Part shown: positions 45,352-54,499 of the stretch, piece after piece
How the letters are laid out: every line of letters begins with the position of its first letter
Position numbering within the stretch: position 1 is the stretch's first letter
From: JAHEME01 sp034435035
Lineage (GTDB): Bacteria; Chloroflexota; Anaerolineae; Aggregatilineales; UBA3940
Reading direction: 5' to 3'
DNA: 64,000 bases
Assembly: GCA_034435035.1 (NCBI GenBank)
Contig: DAOTXW010000062.1
Location: forward strand, 1-64,000
Position numbers and translations under genes: made by a program
Notes under the pieces: model-generated
Told to the model about the DNA's origin: nothing
Seen by the model: the letters and a program-made list of their open reading frames with translations, nothing else
Database searches by the model: none

Positions 45352-45783
45352 TTAACTCAGCAGGCGCAGCAGCGCTTCACGGGCATCAGCAACTTCGGCG
45401 CGCACCTGAGTCAGGGAAATGCTCATCTGCCAACCCACCACCAGAGTCAGCGCGCCTTCCACATGCTGAGAGTAAAGCAGATAGGTCGTGCGGCCTGTTT
45501 GCTCAACCGTCTCTTCCTCAAAGCGCACGATCTCGCGGGCCGGATGCCCGGCCCCCCCTCGCCAGATCCGATCGGCCACATGCGCTAGATGCTCCGCCAG
45601 CGCCGTGTCAGAAATGCCGCCCATCGCGACAACTTCGGCCTGCTGGGCCAACACCACAGGGAGGCCCTCCAGGTCGCGGCTCAACCGCGCCAGTATCGGT
45701 TCGATCTGCCTGACCTGTGTATCGGTCAGCGCGACTTTCTGATGGAGTGGTGGTGGAGTGGTGGGCAGATCAACCGGACACAT
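45352..45783 (-). CDS. Roadblock/LC7-like small protein
   Basis: The 143-residue protein looks like a Roadblock/LC7 (profilin-like) domain: a helix (IEPILARLSRDLEGLPVVLAQ), strands with EVVAMGG, a helix LAEHLAHVADRIW, then strands EIVRFEEETV, TTYLLYSQHV and LTLVVGWQ, and a final helix. Such proteins bind or regulate small GTPases in bacteria. No GTPase is adjacent; a cyclic-nucleotide-binding protein and an AAA ATPase lie about 1.2 kb away. The identification is by pattern only. Confidence 0.6.
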   Translation of the reverse strand: MCPVDLPTTPPPLHQKVALTDTQVRQIEPILARLSRDLEGLPVVLAQQAEVVAMGGISDTALAEHLAHVADRIWRGGAGHPAREIVRFEEETVEQTGRTTYLLYSQHVEGALTLVVGWQMSISLTQVRAEVADAREALLRLLS

Positions 45784-45872
45784 CGATCATCTCACGTGCT
45801 GGGGCAACCAGAATCCAACCAGGATCATTGTACAGCACGGCGCATGTCCCCACAAGCCACCGCGCCTGTGGA

Positions 45873-46778
45873 TCAAGAAGCGGCTGGCTCCTTGAAGTCA
45901 TAGATGCCATTGCGGCGGGCGTAGCGAGTCCCACAACTGCGGCACGTCAGCCCATCGGGGCCTCCGGCCAGGTCCAGCGAAGTGCAGCCCGGGCAGCGCC
46001 AGAAAGCCGCGGCAGGGGGTTCGCTGCTGGCGCCTGCGCCAACAGCCTCGCTGCGCACAAAGACACTGGGTGTTAACTGCCACAGGTTGCCTGTCAGCTG
46101 AGCCAGTGCGTCAACGGAGACCAGCAGCCCGGCCGGGATCAGCCGCTTGAGCAGGCCCAGTCGAAAATGCGAGACGGTCAGCATGCGTTCGGGCGCGAAT
46201 TCTGAGGCAGCCAGCGTCCGGCGCACATAGGTGGGATGGAAGTCAAAATGAAGCGGCGCGAACTCAACCGGGTCTTTCTGGAATGGGTTCCAGGTCTGGC
46301 GGCGCAGCAGCCAGCGGCCAATCGCCTTGAGGTTCTGCTTGTTGGCAAACTCCAGCACAAAGATCCCGCCGCGCCGGAGTATATCCCGGATAGACCGCAG
46401 CGCAGCGGGCGCATCCTGCATATGGTGAAGGACACGCACCATCACGGCAGCATCAAAGACACGGGGTGCAAACGGCATAGCGTAGATGTTTCCGGCCACG
46501 TACAGGTAACCGTCATCCCCATAACGCTGGCGGGCAAACTCCAACTGAGAGCGCGAGTAGTCAAACAGCACCACCTGTTGATAGCCGGCGTACAGTGGCG
46601 CCAGACGCCCGAATCCCGCCCCCACCTCGATGATCCGTTCCCCTGATGCGGGCAGCAGGCGCCGGATCGCAACGCGTTCAGCGCGATCCTCGTAGTCCCG
46701 CCCCTGGCCTTCCCAGAAGTCGGTGCGGTAGTTCGATCCTTCGTAGTCGATGACGGGCGGCGTCGGGCTAGAGGGCAT
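45873..46778 (-). CDS. SAM methyltransferase with C-terminal zinc-ribbon (Trm112-like)
   Basis: The 301-residue protein has a Rossmann methyltransferase domain: IIEVGAGFGRLAPLY near residue 50, FDAAVMVRVLHHMQD, then IRDILRRGGIFVLEFANK. At the C-terminus a zinc-ribbon CPGCTSLDLAGGPDGLTCRSCGTRY ends in NGIYDF, as in Trm112/YcaR-like modules. Such modules usually recur as separate partner proteins, so here the partner is fused. The acceptor is unknown. A strong AGGAGG-like site precedes the ATG. Confidence 0.82.
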   Translation of the reverse strand: MPSSPTPPVIDYEGSNYRTDFWEGQGRDYEDRAERVAIRRLLPASGERIIEVGAGFGRLAPLYAGYQQVVLFDYSRSQLEFARQRYGDDGYLYVAGNIYAMPFAPRVFDAAVMVRVLHHMQDAPAALRSIRDILRRGGIFVLEFANKQNLKAIGRWLLRRQTWNPFQKDPVEFAPLHFDFHPTYVRRTLAASEFAPERMLTVSHFRLGLLKRLIPAGLLVSVDALAQLTGNLWQLTPSVFVRSEAVGAGASSEPPAAAFWRCPGCTSLDLAGGPDGLTCRSCGTRYARRNGIYDFKEPAAS

Positions 46779-46951
46779 GACAGCCTCCTGTTAGCAGAAC
46801 TGGGCGGGACAGTATCGCGCTTTGGCAGTTCGCGCAAGGCCGGCGGCGGGCAGAGCGCCGCGGCTGTCGATTCGACGCACCTATGCCATAATGTAGGCAA
46901 TGGCGTGAGGGTGTGTCAGGTCGATCATCAAGTAAGCGGGAGGAAACTACG

Positions 46952-47419
46952 ATGAGCCTACCGGATTTTGCGCTGGACTCGGACTCGGTATGGGAAGTCA
47001 GCTGGAAGTTCGAAGGCGCATCGTTTGAGGTGTTGCGCGAGCTGGGGGAGGAGAAAACCTACCGCGCGCGAACCAACATCTTTCAGCAGGGCGATCCTTC
47101 GGATGGCATGTACCTGGTGCTGGATGGCTACGCGCTGGTGATCGGCACGGATGCCGTCACTCGCACCGAGCGCGCGGTTGGGATCGTGACGCCCGGCCAG
47201 TCGTTTGGCGAGCTGGGACTGCTGGTCCAGCAGCCGCGTCTGGCTACGGTCTCGGCGGGGACGGACCTCCGGGTCCTCAAGATCACACCCGAGGCACTGG
47301 CCAATCTCGAACAGCGGCAGCCGGAAATTGCCAGCACCATGTACAGACAACTCGCACGGACGCTCGCCACGCAGCTGATTGCACGCAGCGGCCTGTTGCG
47401 GCACTCCGAGGAGAGATAA
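46952..47419 (+). CDS. Cyclic-nucleotide-binding-domain protein
   Basis: The 155-residue protein is essentially one cNMP-binding beta-roll: TNIFQQGDPSDGMYLVLDGYALV, then PGQSFGELGLLVQQPRLATVSAGTDLRVLKI, which corresponds to the phosphate-binding cassette (FGELGLL...PRLATV). There is no helix-turn-helix, so it is not a CRP-type regulator. It lies 5 bases before the AAA ATPase gene and likely controls or senses for it. The ATG follows GGGAGGAA. Confidence 0.85.
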   Translation: MSLPDFALDSDSVWEVSWKFEGASFEVLRELGEEKTYRARTNIFQQGDPSDGMYLVLDGYALVIGTDAVTRTERAVGIVTPGQSFGELGLLVQQPRLATVSAGTDLRVLKITPEALANLEQRQPEIASTMYRQLARTLATQLIARSGLLRHSEER

Positions 47420-47424
47420 AGATT

Positions 47425-48759
47425 ATGAGCGCTCGTATGAATGCGCAGCCCCCCGATGCGCTGCTGCAGGTGTTGGCGCAGGTTACCAGCCTGCGCGATC
47501 TGGATATCCCCTCTGGAATCGTCGTGGACCTGGTCATGCGGCTGTTGTTTCAGGAAGGTGACGTTTCCGTACAGCGCTTCTCCGCTGTGCTGCATCTGGA
47601 TCCGGGTCTGCTTGACGAGGTATTGAGCGCGCTGCAGAAGGAGCATTTGGTCGAGGTAGCCGGGGCCGGACAGCTCGGGCGGCTGAGCTACACCTACCGG
47701 CTGTCGGATGCTGGCCGCGGCCGCGCCCAGGAGGCGTTTGAGCGCACTCAGTATATTGGCCCGGCTCCGGTCCCGGTTGAGAAATACACCTATGCCATTG
47801 AGATGCAGACCGGTCAGCCGCTGCAGCTAAGCGCTGCCGACTTCCAGGCGGCGCTGAGCCACCTGACGCTGCCAGATGGTTTTGAGCGCCGCCTGGGGCC
47901 AGCGGTCAACAACAGCACATCCCTGTTCCTGTACGGGCCGCCGGGCAATGGGAAGACGACCATCGCCCAGGCGATTGCCGGTCTGATAGGCGGCAGCACA
48001 CCGATCTGGCTGCCCTACGCACTGACGATCGGGGGACACATCATCAACCTGCACGATTCGCTCATCCACCGCCCGATTGAAGTGGAGCGCAAGCGGACGG
48101 GGCAGCTTGGCATCGACCTGCGCTGGGGGCTGTTCGAGCGCCCGGTGGTTATTGCAGGCGGCGAATTAACCCTGCCCGCACTGGACCTGCGTTTTGATGA
48201 GGTGGCAAAGTTCTATGAGGCTCCCCTGCAGCTCAAGGCAAATGGCGGCATGTTCCTGATCGACGATTTCGGGCGGCAGGCTGTGCGCCCCATCGATCTG
48301 CTCAACCGCTGGATAGTTCCTCTGGAGACAGGCATCGATTTTCTGCGCCTGCGCACCGGTCAGACAATGCAGATACCTTTCCGACAGCTGATCGTCTTCA
48401 GCACCAATCTCGACCCGCTCGATCTGGCTGATGAGGCCTTTCTGCGCCGCATTCAGATCAAGGTGCTGGTCGATGGCCCAGACGAGCGTATGTACTTCCA
48501 GATATTCGCGCAGACCTGTCAGCAGCTCGGGCTGATGCTGGACAAGCAATCATTCCTTCATTTGCTGCAGCGCTGGTACCGGGAGACGGGTCGCCCTATG
48601 CAATCTGTCCACCCGCGTGACGTGCTGCGAATCGTCGTGGCCCTGTGTGAGTTCGAAGGAGTGGCTCCCCACCTGACGCCAGAACGCATCGACGAGGCCT
48701 GCTCGGTGTACTTCGTCGAGAGCGGAAAAGCCAGCTGGCTGCGGTCTGGCCTGACATAA
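47425..48759 (+). CDS. AAA-family ATPase with N-terminal winged-helix region
   Basis: The 444-residue protein has an N-terminal region that reads as winged helix (VQRFSAVLHLDPGLLDEVLSALQKEHLVEVAG, residues about 45-90). It continues into an AAA module with Walker A LYGPPGNGKTT near residue 171 and Walker B GGMFLIDDFGRQ, sensor-like FSTNLDPLDLADEAFLRRI, and a helical C-terminal lid. It is co-transcribed with the cyclic-nucleotide-binding gene. Its substrate is not evident. It is a predicted chaperone-like or remodelling ATPase. Confidence 0.82.
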   Translation: MSARMNAQPPDALLQVLAQVTSLRDLDIPSGIVVDLVMRLLFQEGDVSVQRFSAVLHLDPGLLDEVLSALQKEHLVEVAGAGQLGRLSYTYRLSDAGRGRAQEAFERTQYIGPAPVPVEKYTYAIEMQTGQPLQLSAADFQAALSHLTLPDGFERRLGPAVNNSTSLFLYGPPGNGKTTIAQAIAGLIGGSTPIWLPYALTIGGHIINLHDSLIHRPIEVERKRTGQLGIDLRWGLFERPVVIAGGELTLPALDLRFDEVAKFYEAPLQLKANGGMFLIDDFGRQAVRPIDLLNRWIVPLETGIDFLRLRTGQTMQIPFRQLIVFSTNLDPLDLADEAFLRRIQIKVLVDGPDERMYFQIFAQTCQQLGLMLDKQSFLHLLQRWYRETGRPMQSVHPRDVLRIVVALCEFEGVAPHLTPERIDEACSVYFVESGKASWLRSGLT

Positions 48760-48792
48760 GGCCAGGCTTGCAGCGTCTTTACTGCCCATTCG

Positions 48793-48839
48793 GCCTGCCC
48801 GCCGCACGCGACAAGACGAACGCCAAACGGCGGGCAGGC
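48793..48839 (+). terminator. Long hairpin after the AAA ATPase gene
   Basis: A perfect 12-bp stem (GCCTGCCCGCCG with its complement) encloses a 23-base loop in the 196-base gap between the AAA gene and the glycosidase cluster. There is no T tract. It separates the two transcription units and may end the upstream one. Confidence 0.45.
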
Positions 48840-48955
48840 GTATTGCGGATTCCCGGCCAGCACGGTAGAATGCCGTTCCTGTAGCTATCATAGCAGACAG
48901 CCGGCGGTCCCCGTTAAGGCCGCCTTTTCGCTGCTGCCTGGAGCCTTAGCAGCTG

Positions 48956-51682
48956 ATGACTGACGCCACTGACGACCCCGAGTTCCCCACACCTGAGCAG
49001 ACCACTCCGCTGGGCCGCCCCGGCCTGCTGCGCCGGTTCTGGTGGATCGGGGCTGCTATCCTGGCCGTGGCAGCGGCGGTTACTGCGCTGCTGCTGATGC
49101 GCCCGGGCAGGGCGGCTATCACCCTCAATGCCAACCGGCCGGCCTATTTGCACCCGGATGGCCTGGCCGTATCGCTGGCCGACATCAGCGCGGTGGCCCG
49201 GGTAAAGGTGGAGACGATTGCCCGCGAGACATTCGTGTCGGGGCAGGCCGGGGCCGGGTGGGTGCAGGCGCTGGAAGCACTACCCCCCGCCGTGACGCCT
49301 CTCAGCCCGCTGTATACGATCAGGATCCCCCCTGACGCGCCCATCATAGCAGAGATGGCTGTCCCGAACGGGGCTGAACCACTGGCGCTTCTGGATCTTT
49401 ACGCATGGGACGAGATGCGTCAGCAATGGGTCTTTGTCCCCAGCCAGCAGGAAGCGGCTCGAGGGGTGATCGTCTTCAAACCCACTGGCCCGCTGATGAC
49501 TGTCATGGCCGCCCACACCGATCCACGCAACATCAGGACAGCCGTCGTCATCAGCGTGGAAGGCGCCAGTATCAGCAGCAGCTATGATCTGGCGCTGCCA
49601 GAGGGCGTGTGGGTGACAGAAACGGGCGGCCTCTCAGGCGCCCCTCTGGAAGCGGCTGCTCCCAGTGTCATGCCGATTGTTGCCAACCGATCAGGCGCCC
49701 TCTCCGACTACAGCACCGAACAGGCCCGGTACATGCTGGTCGAAAGTCTGATGGGGCTGATCATGCCGTATGACGGGCTGGTGCTGGACTTTGCCCCTGG
49801 CAATGAGTACGCCACGTTGGTGGCAGACCTGGCCGAACGCATCCACGCACATGGCAAGGAACTGCATATCGTTGTGCGAGGGACAGATACCACGGGCTAC
49901 GAGATCCCGGCGATCGCGGGGGCTGTCGATCGCGTATGGCTGGCCCCGGGCGATGATCCAACCGCTTATTTGCCCGGTGGGCCTGTCAGCGATCTGCTGG
50001 GTCAGACCGTCGGGCAGGTTCAGCGCTCCAGGCTGGGCCTGCTGATCAGTGTGCTGAACGTCGATATTGCCGGAGGTACAGCGCTCCCGATCGACCCGGC
50101 GGCCGCGGCCGCGCTGTTCGGCACGGTGGAGGTCGCCGGGGATTTTGATCCCTCTATTCCCCTTGCACCAGGCAGCTCACTTCCGCTTCGCCTGTCAGGC
50201 CGTGTCGAGTCGATGGGGTTGGACGCGGCGCTGGCGATGAACTACCTCACTTACCGCGACGACAGCGGACAGATGCACACGGTCTATTTCAGCTCTCCCC
50301 AGAACCTGGCCCGCCGGGCTGGTTGGGCACGCTACTACGGGCTTGAATCGGTAGCGGTGTATGGGTTGGCACACCCTGATGCGCCTCCCGGTGCGGCTGA
50401 TGCCTTAGCTGCCATCTTGGATCAGCAGCCGGTGAGCGATCCGGACGCACTTCAGATCGTCTGGCGCGTGACGTCGGAATCGGGGGCCAGCGTGGCTGAG
50501 ACCGGTGGTGACCTCAGCCTGATCCAGTACCTGTGGCAGGCAGTCGCCGAGCCAGGTTCCTACGCCATTAGCGCCGCTATCAGCGGCCCGGCCCCGGAGG
50601 CCAGCCGCGGGGAGGTCGTGGTGCAGGTCGCCGAGGCCGCCCCCGCAGGAATGACTCCCACTCCGACGGCAACCCCGTCTAACCGGCCAACAGCGACGCT
50701 CGATCCCAATGCGACCCCCGCCCCCCAGCCAACGCCGGCTCCGGTAGCCGGTTCTATCGCTCCCGGCCAGTTCGAGCTGGGCGGTCAGACGCAGTCATTC
50801 GGGCACGCTGCCCAGATGGCCGCCGCCGGGATGACCTGGGTGAAGTTTCAACACAAGTGGAGCCCGGGTGATGATCCCTCCGGCGCTGTCGGGGGGCGCA
50901 TCGCCGATGCGCATGCGCGGGGGTTCAAGGTGCTGCTGAGCATCCCCGGCGCGGAGAATCCCGCTTCGATCGACTACGCTGCTTATGTGAACTTCCTGAC
51001 AGGCGTGGCAGCCCTGGGGCCGGATGCCATTGAAGTATGGAACGAGATGAACCTGCCCCGCGAATGGCCGCTGGCTGACATTAATGGGGCCACCTATGTC
51101 ACTAACATGCTGGCACCTGCCTACCAGGCGATCAAGGCCGTCAACCCAAACATCCTGGTGATCTCCGGCGCCCCTGCCCCGACTGGCGTATATGGCGGCA
51201 GCGGCTGCGGCCCCCTGGCCTGCGACGAGCTCCTCTACATCACTCAGATGCGCGACGCTGGTGCCGCCAGATATGCTGACTGCATAGGCATCCATTACAA
51301 CGAGGGCATTATTTCACCTTCGCTGACCGCTGGCGATCCGCGCGATGCCTACTACACCCGTTATTTCTTTGGGATGATCAACACCTACTGGGCTACCTTC
51401 GGCAAGCCGCTGTGCTTCACCGAGATCGGCTACCTCAGCCCGGAGGGCTATGGCGCCCTGCCCGCGGCCTTCGCCTGGGCGCAGGACACCTCGGTTGGCG
51501 AGCAAGCGGCATGGCTGGCCGAGGCCGCCGTGCTGGCCTCCCAGAGCGCCAAGGTTCGGCTGATGATCATCTTCAATGTGGATTTCACCGTGTACGGAGC
51601 CGATCCTCAGGCCGGGTACGCGATCATTCGACCGGGCGGCGGCTGCCCGGCCTGTGACGCCCTGGCGGCCGTCCGGCCCTGA
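48956..51682 (+). CDS. Anchored surface glycosidase paralog A (GH18-like pseudo-barrel plus GH-A barrel)
   Basis: The 908-residue protein has one N-terminal membrane helix (about 24-46), a beta-rich region ending in LYAWDEMRQQWVFVPS, and a GH18/YaaH-like barrel (about 190-520). The motif YDGLVLDFA places Ala280 where the catalytic Glu belongs. A Thr/Pro linker (about 565-600) leads to a clan GH-A-like barrel (600-908). Its acid/base is Glu697 in VWNEMN and the likely nucleophile is Glu823 in CFTEIGYL. It ends with a CPACDAL motif (Cys897, Cys900). The substrate is unknown; it should face the cell exterior. It is the first of five tandem paralogs. Confidence 0.8.
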   Translation: MTDATDDPEFPTPEQTTPLGRPGLLRRFWWIGAAILAVAAAVTALLLMRPGRAAITLNANRPAYLHPDGLAVSLADISAVARVKVETIARETFVSGQAGAGWVQALEALPPAVTPLSPLYTIRIPPDAPIIAEMAVPNGAEPLALLDLYAWDEMRQQWVFVPSQQEAARGVIVFKPTGPLMTVMAAHTDPRNIRTAVVISVEGASISSSYDLALPEGVWVTETGGLSGAPLEAAAPSVMPIVANRSGALSDYSTEQARYMLVESLMGLIMPYDGLVLDFAPGNEYATLVADLAERIHAHGKELHIVVRGTDTTGYEIPAIAGAVDRVWLAPGDDPTAYLPGGPVSDLLGQTVGQVQRSRLGLLISVLNVDIAGGTALPIDPAAAAALFGTVEVAGDFDPSIPLAPGSSLPLRLSGRVESMGLDAALAMNYLTYRDDSGQMHTVYFSSPQNLARRAGWARYYGLESVAVYGLAHPDAPPGAADALAAILDQQPVSDPDALQIVWRVTSESGASVAETGGDLSLIQYLWQAVAEPGSYAISAAISGPAPEASRGEVVVQVAEAAPAGMTPTPTATPSNRPTATLDPNATPAPQPTPAPVAGSIAPGQFELGGQTQSFGHAAQMAAAGMTWVKFQHKWSPGDDPSGAVGGRIADAHARGFKVLLSIPGAENPASIDYAAYVNFLTGVAALGPDAIEVWNEMNLPREWPLADINGATYVTNMLAPAYQAIKAVNPNILVISGAPAPTGVYGGSGCGPLACDELLYITQMRDAGAARYADCIGIHYNEGIISPSLTAGDPRDAYYTRYFFGMINTYWATFGKPLCFTEIGYLSPEGYGALPAAFAWAQDTSVGEQAAWLAEAAVLASQSAKVRLMIIFNVDFTVYGADPQAGYAIIRPGGGCPACDALAAVRP
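50921..50946 (+). repeat. 26-base block shared with paralog B
   Basis: This block, which encodes GFKVLLSIP, is identical at 53686-53711 in paralog B and nearly identical at 56681-56706 in paralog C. It marks the duplicated GH-A barrel. Confidence 0.7.
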
Positions 51683-51690
51683 CAGCCCCT

Positions 51691-54468
51691 ATGCAGCCTC
51701 AACCGCACTTTGCCCCGCGACGGCCCGAGCAGCAGCCGGTGGATATCCCCCGCCCGATGTTCCGGCTGCGGCTGCCGGTATGGCTCACCCGTAGCGATCG
51801 CCGGCTCAGGGTGGGGGCCGCGACGGTACTGGCGGCCGCACTGGCGATCGTCATTCTGGCGATCAGCGCGCGCAGCTATCAGACCCTGCAGGCCGGCAGC
51901 CCGCCGCAGCCGGTGGATGCGCTGCTGAGCCTGGAGACAGTCGGCGATGCGCCCCTCCGGTACCGGGTGACCACCGCCGATCCCGTATCGGCGCAGTCTG
52001 CATTGCCCCCGGCGGCTGAGATGGTGAGCCCATTGTACGATATTCATGTCCGGGGACAGGGGCAGGCCCGGCTGATCTTCACTCCCCGGGAGGCCGATCC
52101 GGCAGCCTGGCCCGATCTGTATCGCTGGGATACGGCGCGCCGCCGCTGGCAGTTCCTTCCATCTCAACCGGATCCTGAGAACGGGCGCATCACGGTCAGC
52201 CTCCACCGGGGTCGCGTGGCGCTGCTGCAGGTTCACCCGACCTCATCGCTGCTCGGCGCGGTCATTGAGGCCGGCTCACCGATCGAGGGCACGCCTGCCG
52301 GGTTACTGCCGGCTCTGCTGGTTGACGCCGGGCAGGTGCAGCCAGGCGGCGTGCTGGAACCAATGGAGATGTCCCTGCCGCCCGGCGAGCATCAAACCAT
52401 CTTTCCGGTCATCCGCTTCTCCGGCTCGCAGGCGCTGAGCGCGCTGCTGGCGCAGCCCGAAGCGCGACGCGCCCTGATCCGCTACGCCAGCCAGCTGGCG
52501 GCTGGCCCCGGCATGGGCGCGGTGGTCCTTGAGGCTGGACCGCTGGAGGCTGCATCGGCCGATGCGTATCACCGTCTCATTGGAGATGCGGCAGGCGCCG
52601 TGCGATCGACCGGCGGCCTGCTGGCGGTTCGCGTCCCGATGCCTGTCGGGATTGATGGCCGGGGGACGGAGGGCTACGATTGGGAGAGGCTGGGCGCACA
52701 GGCCGACCTGATCGTAGTGACCCCGCCTGGCAGCCCGGAGGACTATTCCAGCGACGGCAGCGTTGCCCGCTTTCTGGCATGGGCAACCGGGCGGGTCAGC
52801 CGGACGCAGCTGGTGCTGGTGACTTCTGCGCTGCCCGTGGACGAATGGGGCGATCGGACTGAGCCGATCGCCTATGATTATGCGCTCTCGGCGCTGGGCA
52901 GCGTTGCGCTGGAGTCCCCCCCGGCGGGTGCGCCGCCGGCCTCCGCCGAGACCCTGACTTTCGGGCTGAACGGGATAGCTGCCGGCTTTGGCCAGGCCCC
53001 TGGAACCGGACTGCCCTATTACACCGTCTACACCGGTGACGGTATCCATACGATCTGGCTTGTAGCGGCTCCGTCGCTGCGCCAGCGGCTCGACTGGCTG
53101 GCAGGCTATCGGCTGGGCGGGGTGATGCTGGAGGGTCTGGAATCGGGCGGTGCTGCGCCGGGCGTTGACGCAATGCTAACAGCGCTTCTGGCGCAGCAGT
53201 CATCAGGCGGGCCTGGCCCGGCGCTGCAGCTGCGCTGGCAGGTGACGGATGCCAGCGGCGCCGTGCTCGCTGAGACAAGCGTGCTGCCGGGCCAGAAGCT
53301 CATCTGGGATCCGCCCGGGGCCGGCCAGTATACCATCCGCGGTTCGCTCACCGGGCAGGTCACCGCCGACCTGGGGGCCGTGCAGATCGCCGTTGAAGAA
53401 GGAGAACCGGCTGCTGTACCGGACGCCGAAGCGGTTGTTGCCGGGGTCCCGGTACTGTCTGCGGATCGGCCTACTCCGGCGCCCCCACTGGAAGGAATGC
53501 CGCCGCCGGTGGTTCCTGCCGGGGCTGTTGGCAACTTTGAGCTTGGCGGGCAGGTCAACCACGTGATAAACGATCCCGGCCGAATGCGGGAGGCAGGGAT
53601 GACCTGGGTCAAGTTTCAGCTTGCCTGGGCTGAAGATATGGATGCCCGCGTAGCCTGGAATCTGGTCGAGCAGGGGCGGCGTCACGGGTTCAAGGTGCTG
53701 CTGAGCATCCCGGGGCGCACCAACTATCCGGCCGAGATCAATATCGAGAAATACCTTGATTTCCTGCGCGGTGTAGCTTACTATGGGCCGGATGCCATCG
53801 AGGTATGGAACGAGCAGAACATCGATTATGAGTGGCCGCGCGGCCAGATCAACGGAGAGTACTATACGAGGGAGATGCTGGCCCCTGCCTATAATGCGAT
53901 TAAGGAGATCAACCCCAACATCATGGTGATCTCGGGAGCGCTGGCTCCGACCGGCGCTTTCTTCGCCGAGGGAGGGTGCTCGGCAACTGGCAGCGGATGC
54001 GACGACTGGCTCTATCTACAGCAGATGGCTCAGGCGGGAGCCGCCAGCTACATGGACTGCGTGGGTGTGCACTACAATGCGGGCGCGACCGCGCCTTCTG
54101 CGACAACCGGGCATCCCGCTGATCCGGGCTATCAGCACTACAGCTGGTACTACGGCAGCATGCTTCAGCTGTACGGGGGGACCTTCGGGCGGCCCGTATG
54201 TTTCACCGAACTGGGCTATCTGTCGGGCGAGGGCCTGGGCAATGTGCCAGGACGCTTTGGCTGGGCGGCCGACAATTCCGTTGCCGAGCAGGCGGCCTGG
54301 CTGGCTGAGTCAGTGCAGATGAGCCGGCAGAGCGGGTTGGTTCGCCTGTTGATCGTATGGAACTTCGACTTCACGTACTGGGGCGATGATCCAATGGCCG
54401 GATATGCCATCGTTCGCCCCGGGGGCGGCTGCCCGGCGTGTGATGCACTGGACAGTGTAATGCCCTAG
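51691..54468 (+). CDS. Anchored surface glycosidase paralog B
   Basis: The 925-residue protein repeats the architecture of paralog A. A cytoplasmic segment and membrane helix (about 42-62) are followed by a beta-rich region with LYRWDTARRRWQFLPS. The GH18-like barrel has a strongly degenerate motif MGAVVLEAG (Gly283 at the Glu position). A Pro-rich linker leads to a GH-A barrel with Glu708 in VWNEQN and Glu840 in CFTELGYL. The C-terminus has CPACDAL (Cys914, Cys917). The gene begins 8 bases after paralog A. Catalytic residues of the GH-A barrel are intact; those of the first barrel are not. Confidence 0.8.
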   Translation: MQPQPHFAPRRPEQQPVDIPRPMFRLRLPVWLTRSDRRLRVGAATVLAAALAIVILAISARSYQTLQAGSPPQPVDALLSLETVGDAPLRYRVTTADPVSAQSALPPAAEMVSPLYDIHVRGQGQARLIFTPREADPAAWPDLYRWDTARRRWQFLPSQPDPENGRITVSLHRGRVALLQVHPTSSLLGAVIEAGSPIEGTPAGLLPALLVDAGQVQPGGVLEPMEMSLPPGEHQTIFPVIRFSGSQALSALLAQPEARRALIRYASQLAAGPGMGAVVLEAGPLEAASADAYHRLIGDAAGAVRSTGGLLAVRVPMPVGIDGRGTEGYDWERLGAQADLIVVTPPGSPEDYSSDGSVARFLAWATGRVSRTQLVLVTSALPVDEWGDRTEPIAYDYALSALGSVALESPPAGAPPASAETLTFGLNGIAAGFGQAPGTGLPYYTVYTGDGIHTIWLVAAPSLRQRLDWLAGYRLGGVMLEGLESGGAAPGVDAMLTALLAQQSSGGPGPALQLRWQVTDASGAVLAETSVLPGQKLIWDPPGAGQYTIRGSLTGQVTADLGAVQIAVEEGEPAAVPDAEAVVAGVPVLSADRPTPAPPLEGMPPPVVPAGAVGNFELGGQVNHVINDPGRMREAGMTWVKFQLAWAEDMDARVAWNLVEQGRRHGFKVLLSIPGRTNYPAEINIEKYLDFLRGVAYYGPDAIEVWNEQNIDYEWPRGQINGEYYTREMLAPAYNAIKEINPNIMVISGALAPTGAFFAEGGCSATGSGCDDWLYLQQMAQAGAASYMDCVGVHYNAGATAPSATTGHPADPGYQHYSWYYGSMLQLYGGTFGRPVCFTELGYLSGEGLGNVPGRFGWAADNSVAEQAAWLAESVQMSRQSGLVRLLIVWNFDFTYWGDDPMAGYAIVRPGGGCPACDALDSVMP
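53686..53711 (+). repeat. 26-base block shared with paralog A
   Basis: Second exact copy of the block at 50921-50946, in the same codon frame and at the same point in the barrel. Confidence 0.7.
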
Positions 54469-54499
54469 ACAACAGGGAAGAGGCTAAGGGGTAGGAGCT

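Noticed and set aside
50640..50760. Possible frameshift or low-quality region in paralog A
   Set aside because: The compositional change is a normal Thr/Pro linker between two domains, and the frame stays open.
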